Of a stretch of DNA of 41,279 nucleotides, positions 32,846-41,219 are shown one piece after another (the first letter of the stretch is position 1; each line of letters begins with the position of its first letter). The notes beneath the pieces are model-generated. The model did no database searches and was not told the origin of the DNA. It saw only the letters and a program-made list of their open reading frames with translations. The position numbers were made by a program, and so were the translations under genes. The DNA is from DATKDP01 sp035546335 (GTDB lineage Bacteria; Acidobacteriota; Thermoanaerobaculia; Gp7-AA8), in contig DATKDP010000134.1 in the NCBI GenBank assembly GCA_035546335.1, positions 1-41,279 on the forward strand, written 5' to 3'.

Positions 32846-33850
32846 TCACTGCGACATCGCGTCGGTCACTTCGATCTCCCCGGCGATGATCCTGCGCTTT
32901 GCTTCTTCGACCTCGCGCAAGACCTCCGGCGGGATCAGATGGCGATTGTGCTGATCGACGGTGTAGCCGACCCCGTCGTTTTCCAGGCCGTACACGTGGA
33001 TCCCAGCCCTGAATGTCCCCTCGATCTTCCCCTCGACGACGCCGTAGACGGCGTTGTCGATCCGCTTGACCATGCTCGTGAGAACGAAGCCGGGCTTCAC
33101 CCAGTTCTGGTTCGAATCGACGCCGATGACCAGCTTGTCGTACTGCTCTGCGGCGTCGAACGCTCCCAGCCCGGAGTTGCCGGCGGCCGTGAAGATCACG
33201 TCCGCCCCCTTGTTGATCTGGGCGACGGCGAGCTCCTTCCCCTTTCCCGGGTTGTTCCAGGCGACATCGGTCACGCCGACGTAGTTGTCGATCACCCGGA
33301 TCGAGGAGTCGACTGATTTCGCTCCCTCTTCATATCCCACCTTGAACCGGCGGATCAGGGGAATGTCCATTCCTCCAACGAAACCGAGAGTTCGCGTTTT
33401 CGTCTTGTGGGCGGCGATCATGCCGACCAGATAGGAGCCCTGGTGCTCCTTGAAAACGAGGGAGGCGACGTTCGGCAGGTCGATGACCCCATCGATGATT
33501 GCGAAGTCGATTTCGGGATAGTCTCGCGCCACCGCCTCCATGATCGGAGTCTGCGCGAAGCCGACCCCGATGATCAGGTCGTAGTCGCGCTCTGCGAACG
33601 CGCGCATCGCCGGCTCGATCGAGGTCGGATCGCCCGGCTCGACGTCTCGCAGAACGATCGGAAGCTCGGCCGCGGCGCGCTTCGCACCTTCCCACGCGGC
33701 GGCGTTGAAGGAGCGATCATCCTTCCCTCCGATGTCGAAGACGATTCCGACGCGGATTCCGGTACGGTCTGCGCTCTGCTCGGGGTGCCGGCAGGAGACC
33801 GAACTGAGCACGATGGCGGCCGCGACGAGGAACGCAGAATGCCGGCTCAT
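32846..33850 (-). CDS. bmpA: BmpA-type nucleoside-binding lipoprotein
   Basis: Predicted 334-residue lipoprotein with a signal ending in SVSC (Cys20). The mature part is a two-lobe periplasmic binding fold: VGIVFDIGGKDDRSFNAAAWEG, then YDLIIGVGFAQTP, and VIFTAAGNSGLGAFDAAEQ. This is the Bmp/Med family; members bind nucleosides or purines. It heads the importer operon. A TAGAAT -10-like hexamer lies 13 bp before the ATG. Confidence 0.93.
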   Translation of the reverse strand: MSRHSAFLVAAAIVLSSVSCRHPEQSADRTGIRVGIVFDIGGKDDRSFNAAAWEGAKRAAAELPIVLRDVEPGDPTSIEPAMRAFAERDYDLIIGVGFAQTPIMEAVARDYPEIDFAIIDGVIDLPNVASLVFKEHQGSYLVGMIAAHKTKTRTLGFVGGMDIPLIRRFKVGYEEGAKSVDSSIRVIDNYVGVTDVAWNNPGKGKELAVAQINKGADVIFTAAGNSGLGAFDAAEQYDKLVIGVDSNQNWVKPGFVLTSMVKRIDNAVYGVVEGKIEGTFRAGIHVYGLENDGVGYTVDQHNRHLIPPEVLREVEEAKRRIIAGEIEVTDAMSQ

Positions 33851-33863
33851 TCTCTGGCGGCGA

Positions 33864-33869
33864 ATTCTA
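33864..33869 (-). promoter_or_regulatory. -10-like TAGAAT before bmpA
   Basis: TAGAAT lies 13 bases before the bmpA ATG; no matching -35 is visible at 17 bp. A transcript from here would have a leader of about six bases. Confidence 0.35.
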
Positions 33870-33915
33870 GCAGATCAGGATGACGATCCTCCGGCATGAC
33901 TGGTCGTTTCTTTCC

Positions 33916-34881
33916 TCAGCCGCCGGCGGGCTCGCCTCGCAGCAGCTTGAGCAGCGTTCGAAAATTCGCCGGAAGCGGCGCCTCGAATGTCAGGATCTCC
34001 CCGGTCCGGGGGTGAGGAAACGAGAGGCGAACGGCATGGAGTGCCTGGCGCGGAAATCCCGCCAGCGCCTTCTGAATGCGTTTGTCGGGAATGCCCCTCC
34101 ATTGAGGGCCTGAATAGAGACGGTCTCCGACGATCGGATGGCCGAGGGCCGCGAGATGAACGCGGATCTGATGCGTCCGTCCCGTGAGCAGACGACAGCG
34201 GATCAGCGATACATGACGGAACCGCTCCGCCACGCGCCACATCGTCATCGCCTGGCGGCCTCCGGCAACCACTCCCATTTTCTTTCGATCACGTGGATTG
34301 CGTCCAATGGGTCGCTCGATCGTTCCTTCCTCCGATCTCGGTGTTCCATAGACGAGGGCGAGGTATTCCTTCACGACGAGGGGCGACCCCCATGCCGCCG
34401 TGAGCTTTCGATGAGCGAAGTCGTTCCTGGCGATGACCATCACGCCGCTGGTGTCTTTGTCGAGCCGGTGAACGATACCGGGTCGTTGCACGCCTCCGAT
34501 GCCGCTGAGGGAGGGAAACCGGTGGAGCAGCGCGTTGACGAGAGTCGCGTCGCGATGTCCCGCTGCGGGATGAACGACCAGCCCGGCCGGCTTGTCGATG
34601 ACAGCGAGGTCGCTGTCATCGAAGAGAACGTCGATGGCGATCTCTTCGGGCACGACACCGGATGGTGTCGGGGGAGGGACGACGATCTCGATTCGCTGTC
34701 CCGATCGAAGCAGGTGTGAGGGCTTGGTCACGACTCTCGAATCGACGGTGACCATCGCATCTTCGATGAGCTTTGCAAGCAGACTCCTGCTATAGTCAGG
34801 AAGGAGTCGTGCAAGGGCTTTGTCGAGGCGGACTCCCTCGAAGAGCGGCTCGACGACCAGCTCATGGCGTTTCGCTTGCAC
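33916..34881 (-). CDS. rluD: RluD-type 23S rRNA pseudouridine synthase
   Basis: Predicted 321-residue enzyme. N-terminal S4 RNA-binding domain (about 10-75), then the catalytic domain with HRLDKDTSGVMV, where Asp141 is the nucleophile, and RTHQIRVHLAALGHPIVGD. RluD modifies helix 69 of 23S rRNA. I chose GTG 34881, which gives the usual length for the family. An ATG at 34947 would add 22 residues not typical of RluD and read through the divergent promoter. A TATACT -10 lies seven bases before the GTG, so the mRNA may be leaderless. Confidence 0.9.
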   Translation of the reverse strand: MQAKRHELVVEPLFEGVRLDKALARLLPDYSRSLLAKLIEDAMVTVDSRVVTKPSHLLRSGQRIEIVVPPPTPSGVVPEEIAIDVLFDDSDLAVIDKPAGLVVHPAAGHRDATLVNALLHRFPSLSGIGGVQRPGIVHRLDKDTSGVMVIARNDFAHRKLTAAWGSPLVVKEYLALVYGTPRSEEGTIERPIGRNPRDRKKMGVVAGGRQAMTMWRVAERFRHVSLIRCRLLTGRTHQIRVHLAALGHPIVGDRLYSGPQWRGIPDKRIQKALAGFPRQALHAVRLSFPHPRTGEILTFEAPLPANFRTLLKLLRGEPAGG

Positions 34882-34888
34882 GGCCGGC

Positions 34889-34894
34889 AGTATA
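34889..34894 (-). promoter_or_regulatory. -10 TATACT seven bases before rluD GTG
   Basis: TATACT on the minus strand is separated from the GTG by seven bases and no Shine-Dalgarno is present, so transcription would begin at the start codon. No convincing -35 is present. Confidence 0.4.
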
Positions 34895-34902
34895 GTCGCC
34901 GC

Positions 34903-34931
34903 TGGGCAGGGCGTACGTGTTGAAATATAAT
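34903..34931 (+). promoter_or_regulatory. Sigma-70-type promoter for the secreted-protein gene
   Basis: TGGGCA (34903-34908) and a perfect TATAAT (34926-34931) with 17 bp spacing. It points to the gene at 35034 with a leader of about 95 bases, and stands back to back with the rluD -10. Confidence 0.65.
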
Positions 34932-34977
34932 GTCTGTTCAGGAGCAACGTCGGCTTTCCGGCATCTGAAACTACGAA

Positions 34978-35013
34978 AGCAAAAAAGAGAAACGAAGCAA
35001 AAAAGAGAAACGA
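34978..35013 (+). repeat. Perfect 18-bp tandem duplication in the 5' leader
   Basis: Two exact adjacent copies of an A-rich 18-mer (AGCAAAAAAGAGAAACGA; 34978-34995 and 34996-35013) lie in the 5' leader between the promoter and the GGGGAG ribosome site of the gene at 35034. The adjacent frame is open through the repeat but is not used. Confidence 0.9.
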
Positions 35014-35033
35014 CGAAGAGGGGAGAGTTCCAA

Positions 35034-36026
35034 ATGCAACGGTTGAAACGAATGGTGATCGCGGTGTCGATCTCGCTGATGGCGGCAGGCGCGTGGGCGA
35101 ACAATTTCAAGGCGGCAGATCAGGTCTACCTTGCGGCGATGGCGCGGATTCCGATCAACGCGACGTCTATCTTCAAGACGGACGTGGTGATCTCGAATCT
35201 GACCAACGTTGCCGTCCGCGTCGACGTGGCGCTCTCCGAGGGGACGGGCGGCACGCCGAATGCAGTATCCGATGCAAATCTCCGGCTCGTCCGCGTGCTC
35301 CAGCCGTTCGAACGAGTTGAGATCAGCGACTTCGTTCAATCTGTGCTCGGCAGAGCTCAGGCATTCGGACAGGCGATCTTTTTCGCTTGTCGTGAGGGAG
35401 GGGATTGTCGCAATTGCGAGGCGAATGATGCGGATTGCCGCAACATCAGCGTCGAAGCGCGGATCTACACGGAGAATTCGGCCGGCTGTCTCAACAACTC
35501 ACCGATCTGCACGGTCGGACAGCTCTTTTCCGGAGTCCCCTTCTACAACTACGCCTCGATCGAAGAGCAGGCGTCCAATCTTCATCGCGTCTTCATCGTC
35601 GGGCTGCGCGAGTTCGGCACGCGGGCGACCGGGACGAGCCCGGGCAGCGGATTCCGCAGCAACATCGGCGCGATCAACGCATCGAACACGACCTCGACCA
35701 CGCTGCTGCTCCGTCTCTTCCGCAATGAAAGTCCTGCAGTCCAATTCGGGGAGGCGCGGGTCACGCTGGGGCCTCTCGGTCACACGCAGGGGAACGTAGC
35801 GGGCCTCTTCGCCGGCTTCACCGGTTCCGGCTTCGTGACCGTGGAGCAGGAGAGCTTCACGCCGCTCCCTGGTGAGACCGATGCAGTGCCGGGCTTCATC
35901 GTCTACGGTTCGATTCTCGACAACGTGACCAACGACGCGACCACGCTCGCCCCGCAGTTCTACGAACCTCTCGACTACGCGTGCGTCTATGGCGCCAAGC
36001 CGGAGAAACGGCTGATCAAGCGCTGA
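35034..36026 (+). CDS. Secreted Cys-containing protein of unknown function
   Basis: Predicted 330-residue exported protein: a signal peptide of 22 residues (cleavage likely after AWA), then a beta-rich protein with no domain I can name. The N-terminal part (YLAAMARIPINATSIFKTDV) and NLTNVAVRVDV suggest a beta-sandwich. A cluster of Cys residues (DCRNCEANDADC, then GC and IC) suggests disulfides. The ATG 35034 has a GGGGAG ribosome site eight bases upstream. It has its own strong promoter and a terminator-like hairpin after the stop, so it is probably a monocistronic, well-expressed gene. Function not recognised. Confidence 0.85.
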   Translation: MQRLKRMVIAVSISLMAAGAWANNFKAADQVYLAAMARIPINATSIFKTDVVISNLTNVAVRVDVALSEGTGGTPNAVSDANLRLVRVLQPFERVEISDFVQSVLGRAQAFGQAIFFACREGGDCRNCEANDADCRNISVEARIYTENSAGCLNNSPICTVGQLFSGVPFYNYASIEEQASNLHRVFIVGLREFGTRATGTSPGSGFRSNIGAINASNTTSTTLLLRLFRNESPAVQFGEARVTLGPLGHTQGNVAGLFAGFTGSGFVTVEQESFTPLPGETDAVPGFIVYGSILDNVTNDATTLAPQFYEPLDYACVYGAKPEKRLIKR

Positions 36027-36044
36027 GAAGATTCGATCGCTGCT

Positions 36045-36078
36045 GAGGGGCCATGCCGGGACTCCGGCGTGGCCCCTC
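36045..36078 (+). terminator. GC-rich hairpin after the secreted-protein gene
   Basis: GAGGGGCCA (36045-36053) pairs with TGGCCCCTC (36070-36078), and GCCGG (36055-36059) with CCGGC (36064-36068), with a T-G pair between and a four-base loop. It starts 18 bp after the stop. No T-tract follows. Confidence 0.6.
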
Positions 36079-36126
36079 GGCGACTCGAGCGCCGCACGGT
36101 CGCCGAGCGGGTCAGGATGCCGGTTG

Positions 36127-36156
36127 TTGGTCCCTCCGGCTGGAATCAGCTATAAT
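36127..36156 (+). promoter_or_regulatory. Sigma-70-type promoter of the rimP-nusA-infB operon
   Basis: TTGGTC (36127-36132) and a perfect TATAAT (36151-36156) with 18 bp spacing. It lies about 110 bp before the rimP ATG and upstream of the attenuator-like leader. Confidence 0.65.
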
Positions 36157-36176
36157 CCTCCCCTGTTGTACGACCC

Positions 36177-36246
36177 GGCAGCATTTGCTGCCACTCGACA
36201 GCTTTCGAACATCGATCGAAAGCGGCCGATCTCGGCCGCTTTTTTT
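36177..36246 (+). promoter_or_regulatory. Leader with hairpin, antiterminator-like stem and intrinsic terminator before rimP
   Basis: Three stems occupy the leader. The first is a hairpin at 36177-36192 (GGCAGC with GCTGCC, ATTT loop). The second is 36201-36208 (GCTTTCGA) with 36216-36223 (TCGAAAGC). The third is a strong stem at 36220-36229 (AAGCGGCCGA) with 36232-36241, followed by five T (36242-36246): a classical intrinsic terminator, 19 bp before the rimP ATG. Stems two and three share bases 36220-36223 and exclude each other, as in an attenuator. That it regulates the operon is inference; readthrough control by NusA is plausible. Confidence 0.65.
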
Positions 36247-36265
36247 GTTGCGGGCGTAATTTTTC

Positions 36266-36733
36266 ATGGCGGAGTTGCCGGCGCACATCGAGAACGAGAT
36301 CGAGACTATGGCGGCGGCGGAGGGGCTCGAGCTCGTTCACATCGACTATCGGAGAATGGGGAAGAGATTTCTTCTTCGAGTCGATGTCGACAAAGAAGGA
36401 GGAGTGACCATCGACGACTGCGCGGAGCTCTCGCATCAGGTGAGTGCCTATCTCGACGTCGAAGATGTCGTTCCCGGCGAGTACGAGCTGCAGGTCTCGT
36501 CGCCCGGGCTCGATCGGCAGTTCTACAGGGAATCGGACTACGAGAAGTTCCTCGGAAGGCTCGTCCGGGTGAAGACGGCGGTAGCGGTGCGAGGGCTTCA
36601 TGTGATCGTGGGCAGGCTCGCGAGCTTCGATGGCGAGAAGATCATCGTCATCGACCCGAAGAGCCGGAACCAGAACGAGTACGAGATCAGCCTCGGTGAC
36701 ATCAGGGAGGCGCGGCTGGAAGTGGAGATCTGA
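36266..36733 (+). CDS. rimP: Ribosome maturation factor RimP
   Basis: Predicted 155-residue protein required for 30S subunit assembly. The N-terminal domain has EIETMAAAEGLELVHIDYRR and VDVDKEGGVTIDDCAELSHQV; the C-terminal SH3-like domain has VSSPGLDRQFYRESDYEKFLG. It precedes nusA and infB as in many bacteria. The start ATG 36266 has no clear ribosome site and lies just after the terminator in the leader. Confidence 0.95.
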   Translation: MAELPAHIENEIETMAAAEGLELVHIDYRRMGKRFLLRVDVDKEGGVTIDDCAELSHQVSAYLDVEDVVPGEYELQVSSPGLDRQFYRESDYEKFLGRLVRVKTAVAVRGLHVIVGRLASFDGEKIIVIDPKSRNQNEYEISLGDIREARLEVEI

Positions 36734-36785
36734 CATCCCGGGATGGCGCCCGGTTCTTGTGGGAATCTAAGGAGCGATCAGCATC

Positions 36786-38363
36786 ATGTTCAACGAAAAC
36801 ATCAGCAGGGACATCAAGGCGCTCGCGCACGAGAAGGCGATCGACGTCGAGCGCGTCTTTGCCGCGCTCGAAGATGCGCTCTCGACGGCTGCCAGAAAGT
36901 ACTATCGCACTCGGGAACCGATCGAGGCCGTTCTCGACCGTGAGGCCGGAAGAGTCGAAGTTCACGTCGTCAAGGAGATCGTCGAGGACGAGAATCAGAT
37001 CGAGGACCCGCAGGCGCAGATGACCCTCGAGGAAGCCAGGAAGATCGACCCCGCAGCGGAGACCGGTGGCACGCTTCGGCTGAACTACATCACCAAGACC
37101 GTCGTCGACGTGATCAGCGACCCCAATACCGAGATCCGTACCTACGAAGCTCGCAAGATTCAATCCGATGCCGAGCCGGGCGACGACGTCCAGATCCCGC
37201 TGACCAAGCCGCCCGAGGAGCTGGGTCGCATCGCCGCTCAATCGGCCAAGCAGGTCCTCTACCAGAAGGTGAGAGAGGCCGAGCGGGAGAAGGTCTACAA
37301 GGAGTTCGCCGGGAAGGTCGGGCAGCTCGAAAACGGCTACGTCAAGCGCTTCGAGCGCGGCGACATGATCGTCGATCTCAACGGGAAGACGGAAGGGATC
37401 ATCCCCCGCTCGCATCAGTCGCGTGCCGAGCGCTATTCGCAGGGGGACCGCATCAAGGCCGTCATCGTCGACGTTCATACGAATCCGAAGGGGCCACAGG
37501 TCGTTCTCTCGCGAACCGATCCGACACTTCTGATCAAGCTCTTCGAGATGGAAGTGCCGGAGATCTACGACGGTACCGTAGTGATCAAAGGGGCGATACG
37601 GGAGCCGGGCGAGAGGGCGAAGATCGCCGTGATGTCGCGTGAGCGCGATGTCGACCCCGTCGGCGCCTGCGTCGGGATGAAGGGAAGCCGCGTGCAGTCG
37701 ATCATTCGCGAGCTGCGCGGCGAGAAGATCGACATCATTCCCTGGAGTGAAGACATCGTCAATTACGCGCAGAATGCGCTCGCGCCCGCCAAGATCACGC
37801 GCGTGAGCGTGACCTCCGACGATCAGGCGCACCGTCCGCATCTCGACGTGATCGTCGACAACGACCAGCTCTCGCTGGCCATCGGCAAGCGGGGGCTCAA
37901 CGTACGTCTCGCCGCCGAGCTGATCGGGGCGAAGATCGACATCAAGTCGGAGGACGAGGTCAAGGGGGAAGTGGCCGATGCTCTCAGTGCGATGCTCCAG
38001 GTCGCCATGGCCGAAGCGCGCGCTCAGATGATGGTCTCCGACATCGAAGGACTCGATCCCGAAGTCGCCCAGCAGCTCGAAGATGCCGGGTACGACGATC
38101 TGCAGTCCGTTCTCAATGCCTCCGTCGAAGATCTGATGCAGATCGAAGGAATCGACGAGGAGAGTGCCCAGACCATCATCGCGCTCGCCAGGAAACAGGA
38201 GGCGATGGTCATCGAGTCGGACGAGGAGCCGGCCGAAGACGACGAAGAGATGGACGAAGACGAATACCTCGCCTCCGCCGACGAGGAGCTGGAGAGTGCC
38301 GAGGTGGAAGCCGACGACGACTCGGCCGAGACGGTCGAGCAGGAAATCGAACAGCAGTCGTGA
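36786..38363 (+). CDS. nusA: Transcription elongation/termination factor NusA
   Basis: Predicted 525-residue protein: N-terminal RNA polymerase-binding domain (about 1-130), S1 domain (about 170-230), tandem KH domains (about 235-380, with VGACVGMKGSRVQSI, then IGKRGLNVRLAAELIG), then a helix-hairpin-helix-type region (about 415-465, GLDPEVAQQLEDAGYDDLQS) and a very acidic tail (about 470-525, DEEPAEDDEEMDEDEY). Acidic tails of this kind vary between phyla. GGAG lies about 11 bases before the ATG. No ylxR gene lies between nusA and infB. Confidence 0.97.
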   Translation: MFNENISRDIKALAHEKAIDVERVFAALEDALSTAARKYYRTREPIEAVLDREAGRVEVHVVKEIVEDENQIEDPQAQMTLEEARKIDPAAETGGTLRLNYITKTVVDVISDPNTEIRTYEARKIQSDAEPGDDVQIPLTKPPEELGRIAAQSAKQVLYQKVREAEREKVYKEFAGKVGQLENGYVKRFERGDMIVDLNGKTEGIIPRSHQSRAERYSQGDRIKAVIVDVHTNPKGPQVVLSRTDPTLLIKLFEMEVPEIYDGTVVIKGAIREPGERAKIAVMSRERDVDPVGACVGMKGSRVQSIIRELRGEKIDIIPWSEDIVNYAQNALAPAKITRVSVTSDDQAHRPHLDVIVDNDQLSLAIGKRGLNVRLAAELIGAKIDIKSEDEVKGEVADALSAMLQVAMAEARAQMMVSDIEGLDPEVAQQLEDAGYDDLQSVLNASVEDLMQIEGIDEESAQTIIALARKQEAMVIESDEEPAEDDEEMDEDEYLASADEELESAEVEADDDSAETVEQEIEQQS

Positions 38364-38399
38364 GCGGTGCGAGGCGTGCCGACCAAGGAGCGATGACGA

Positions 38400-41219
38400 A
38401 TGGCAAAGGTTCGGGTCAGTGATCTGGCGAAGCAGATGGGCGTGTCCGACAAGGACCTCGTCTTCAAGCTACAGTCACTCGGAGTGGATGTCGAGGGTCC
38501 GGCGGCGGCGATCGATCATGATGTGATCGTCGCGATCCTCACCGGAAAGAAGCTAGCGGGTCGCCCGCGCAACGTGATCATGCGCGAGGAGAGACCTCAA
38601 CAGGCTGAAAAGCCGCGCAAGGAGATTCGTCCGCCCCGGCCAATCGTCAAGCCGCCTCGACCGATCACACCCGCGACTCCACCCGCCGAGCCGACCGTCG
38701 CCCCGGTGGCCAGCGGCCTGATCATCCCCGAGTTCATCGAAGCCGCCGAGGCTGAAGCGGCGGAGCAGGAAAGGGCAGCGCGCGAGGCGAAGACTGCGGC
38801 CGAGAAACCGAGCGCCCCGAAGCCGGCGATTCGCAAACCGAGGGTCGAGACGCCGGAAGCGCCGCCGCCGGTTCCTGAGCCTTCCCGGCCGGCAGTCCAG
38901 GCGCGTCCCGGCGGTCCGACCGGTCCGCGGGCCCGAACGACTCCCACTGCCAGGCCTGACTACGGACAGCAGCGTGTCGATCGTCCGTCCGCCGGTCTCG
39001 GAACCACACGGGCACGACCGATGGGAGCTCCGCCCGCCGCTCCCGGACGACGTCCGGAGATGGGCTCGCGCCCTGGTGTGTCGGCGCGTCCAGCCGGCCG
39101 CGCCGGCGTCGGACCGATGGCTCCACCACCACCTCCGCCGACGATGCCGCCGGCTCCGCCCACCCGACGGCGGAAGGTCGATGAAGAAGAGCGTCCGGAA
39201 AAGAAGAAGACGACCGGAAAACGGGGAAAGAGATCGACGCAGACCGAGGTCGACAGCGAGCTGTTCACCAAGGGACCCTTCTCCGCGACGGATGTCCTCG
39301 ATGAGGATTTGGCGCCGGAAGCGACGGCGAGGGTCATCGTGGAAGGAGCGGAAGAGGAAGCCGAGCAGCGTGGCGCACCCTCCACGCGGCGTGATTCACG
39401 CAAGCAGGCCGCCCCGGTAACGGCTCGGGTGCTCGAGTTCCGGCGGCCCGCCGGAAAGGTCGTGCTCACCGAAGGAGTCACCGTCAAAGAGCTCGCCGAC
39501 AAGCTCGGCGTCAAGGCAAACGATCTGATGAAGCATCTTCTGATGAAGAAGGGGCTGATGGTTTCGATCAATGCTCCTCTCGGCGCGCAGCTCGCCCTCG
39601 ACATCGCGCGCGATCTCAACATCGACGCCGAGCTCGTCTCGTTCGAGGATGCCCTGGAGCTCGAGAGCCTCGAACGAATGGCTGCCAGCGGGGCGGCAGC
39701 CGGCTCCACGCCGCGCGGCCCTGTCATCACGGTCATGGGCCACGTCGATCACGGAAAGACGTCACTGCTCGATGCAATCCGCGAGACCAATGTAGCCGAG
39801 GGTGAGGCCGGTGGGATCACCCAGCACATCGGCGCCTATCACGTGGAAAAGCGCGGCCGGAAGATCGTCTTTCTCGACACTCCGGGTCACGAGGCGTTCA
39901 CGATGATGCGCGCCCGCGGAGCGAAGGTCACCGATATCGTCGTTCTCGTCGTCGCCGCCGATGATGGCGTGATGCCTCAGACGCGCGAGGCGATCGATCA
40001 CGCCAGGGCGGCCAATGTGCCGATCATCGTCGCCATCAACAAGATCGACAAGCCGAACGCCAATCCCGACCGCGTCCGGAAGGAGCTGGCGGACGCCGGC
40101 GTCCTGGTCGAGCAGTGGGGAGGGGAAGTCGTTTCGGTCGAGGTCTCGGCACTCAAGAAACAGGGGATCGATGACCTTCTCGACATGATCCTGCTCACTT
40201 CCGACATTCTCGAGCTGAAAGCAACCCCGGAGCTTCCGGCTCGCGGAGTCGTTCTCGAAGCAAGGAAGGATGTCGGACGGGGAATCGTGTCGACAGTCCT
40301 CGTCCAGGATGGCACGCTGCGCGTAGGAGATCCTTTCTTCTCCGGTTCGGTCAGCGGCCGAGTCCGTTCGATGGCCGATGAGCGCGGAAACCGCCTCAAG
40401 GAAGCGGGCCCCTCGACTCCTGTGTCCGTGGCAGGGTTCGACGAGATGCCCCGCGCCGGGGACACTCTGCAGGTGGTCGACGAGGAGGCACAGGCTCGCA
40501 TGATCGGCCAGATGCGCCAGCAGAAAGCACGGGAGCAGTCGCAGCAGAAGCCGCAGCCCGTCTCGCTCGACCAGCTCTTTGCCAGAATGCAGAGCGGGAC
40601 GATCAAGTCGCTCAATCTGATCCTCAAGGCCGACGTTCAGGGATCGGTCGAGGTCCTGAACGAAGCGATGTTGAAGCTCTCGAACGAACAGGTGAAAGTC
40701 AGTGTTCTGCATGCTTCCGTCGGCGCGATCAGCACCAACGATATCCTCCTCGCTTCGGCCTCCGATGCGATCGTGATCGGATTCAATGTCCGGCCCGAGC
40801 GCAATGCCGCCGAGCTCGCCGAAAAGGAAGGTGTCGACATCCGCCTTCATACGGTCATCTACGAGCTGATCGATGAGATCAAACGAGCGATGACCGGACT
40901 CCTCGAACCGACCCTGGAGGAGATTTTCCAGGGTCGTGCGGAGGTTCGCGACACCTTCCGCGTCCCGAAACAGGGAACGATCGCCGGCTGTTATGTCACC
41001 GACGGAGTGATTCCACGAAATGCGGGCGTCCGCCTGCTGCGCGACAACCGGGTGATCTATGAAGGGAAGATTCAGTCGTTGCGACACTTCAAGAACGACG
41101 TCAACGAGGTGCGCGCCGGATTCGAGTGCGGAATCGGCATCGAGCGCTTTCAGGACATCAAGGTGGGGGACGTCATCGAGGCGTTCCGCGTCGAAAAACT
41201 GGCGGGGGTGCTGCAGTAG
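38400..41219 (+). CDS. infB: Translation initiation factor IF-2
   Basis: Predicted 939-residue GTPase that brings initiator tRNA to the ribosome. An IF2_N domain is at about 1-50 (VRVSDLAKQMGVSDKDLVFK). A long linker rich in Pro, Ala, Arg and Glu runs to about 345. A second IF2_N-like domain is at about 352-400 (TVKELADKLGVKANDLMKHL). The G domain starts at about 447 with GHVDHGKT, then DTPGHEAF and NKIDKP. Domains II, III and IV follow to the end. The start ATG 38400 is preceded by AGGAG. The stop TAG (41217-41219) abuts a GAGGCTA heptamer array. The window ends before rbfA, truB or other genes usually found next. Confidence 0.98.
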   Translation: MAKVRVSDLAKQMGVSDKDLVFKLQSLGVDVEGPAAAIDHDVIVAILTGKKLAGRPRNVIMREERPQQAEKPRKEIRPPRPIVKPPRPITPATPPAEPTVAPVASGLIIPEFIEAAEAEAAEQERAAREAKTAAEKPSAPKPAIRKPRVETPEAPPPVPEPSRPAVQARPGGPTGPRARTTPTARPDYGQQRVDRPSAGLGTTRARPMGAPPAAPGRRPEMGSRPGVSARPAGRAGVGPMAPPPPPPTMPPAPPTRRRKVDEEERPEKKKTTGKRGKRSTQTEVDSELFTKGPFSATDVLDEDLAPEATARVIVEGAEEEAEQRGAPSTRRDSRKQAAPVTARVLEFRRPAGKVVLTEGVTVKELADKLGVKANDLMKHLLMKKGLMVSINAPLGAQLALDIARDLNIDAELVSFEDALELESLERMAASGAAAGSTPRGPVITVMGHVDHGKTSLLDAIRETNVAEGEAGGITQHIGAYHVEKRGRKIVFLDTPGHEAFTMMRARGAKVTDIVVLVVAADDGVMPQTREAIDHARAANVPIIVAINKIDKPNANPDRVRKELADAGVLVEQWGGEVVSVEVSALKKQGIDDLLDMILLTSDILELKATPELPARGVVLEARKDVGRGIVSTVLVQDGTLRVGDPFFSGSVSGRVRSMADERGNRLKEAGPSTPVSVAGFDEMPRAGDTLQVVDEEAQARMIGQMRQQKAREQSQQKPQPVSLDQLFARMQSGTIKSLNLILKADVQGSVEVLNEAMLKLSNEQVKVSVLHASVGAISTNDILLASASDAIVIGFNVRPERNAAELAEKEGVDIRLHTVIYELIDEIKRAMTGLLEPTLEEIFQGRAEVRDTFRVPKQGTIAGCYVTDGVIPRNAGVRLLRDNRVIYEGKIQSLRHFKNDVNEVRAGFECGIGIERFQDIKVGDVIEAFRVEKLAGVLQ

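Noticed and set aside
39762..41087. Long minus-strand frames opposite nusA and infB
   Set aside because: infB and nusA are unambiguous; the opposite frames are compositional shadows.
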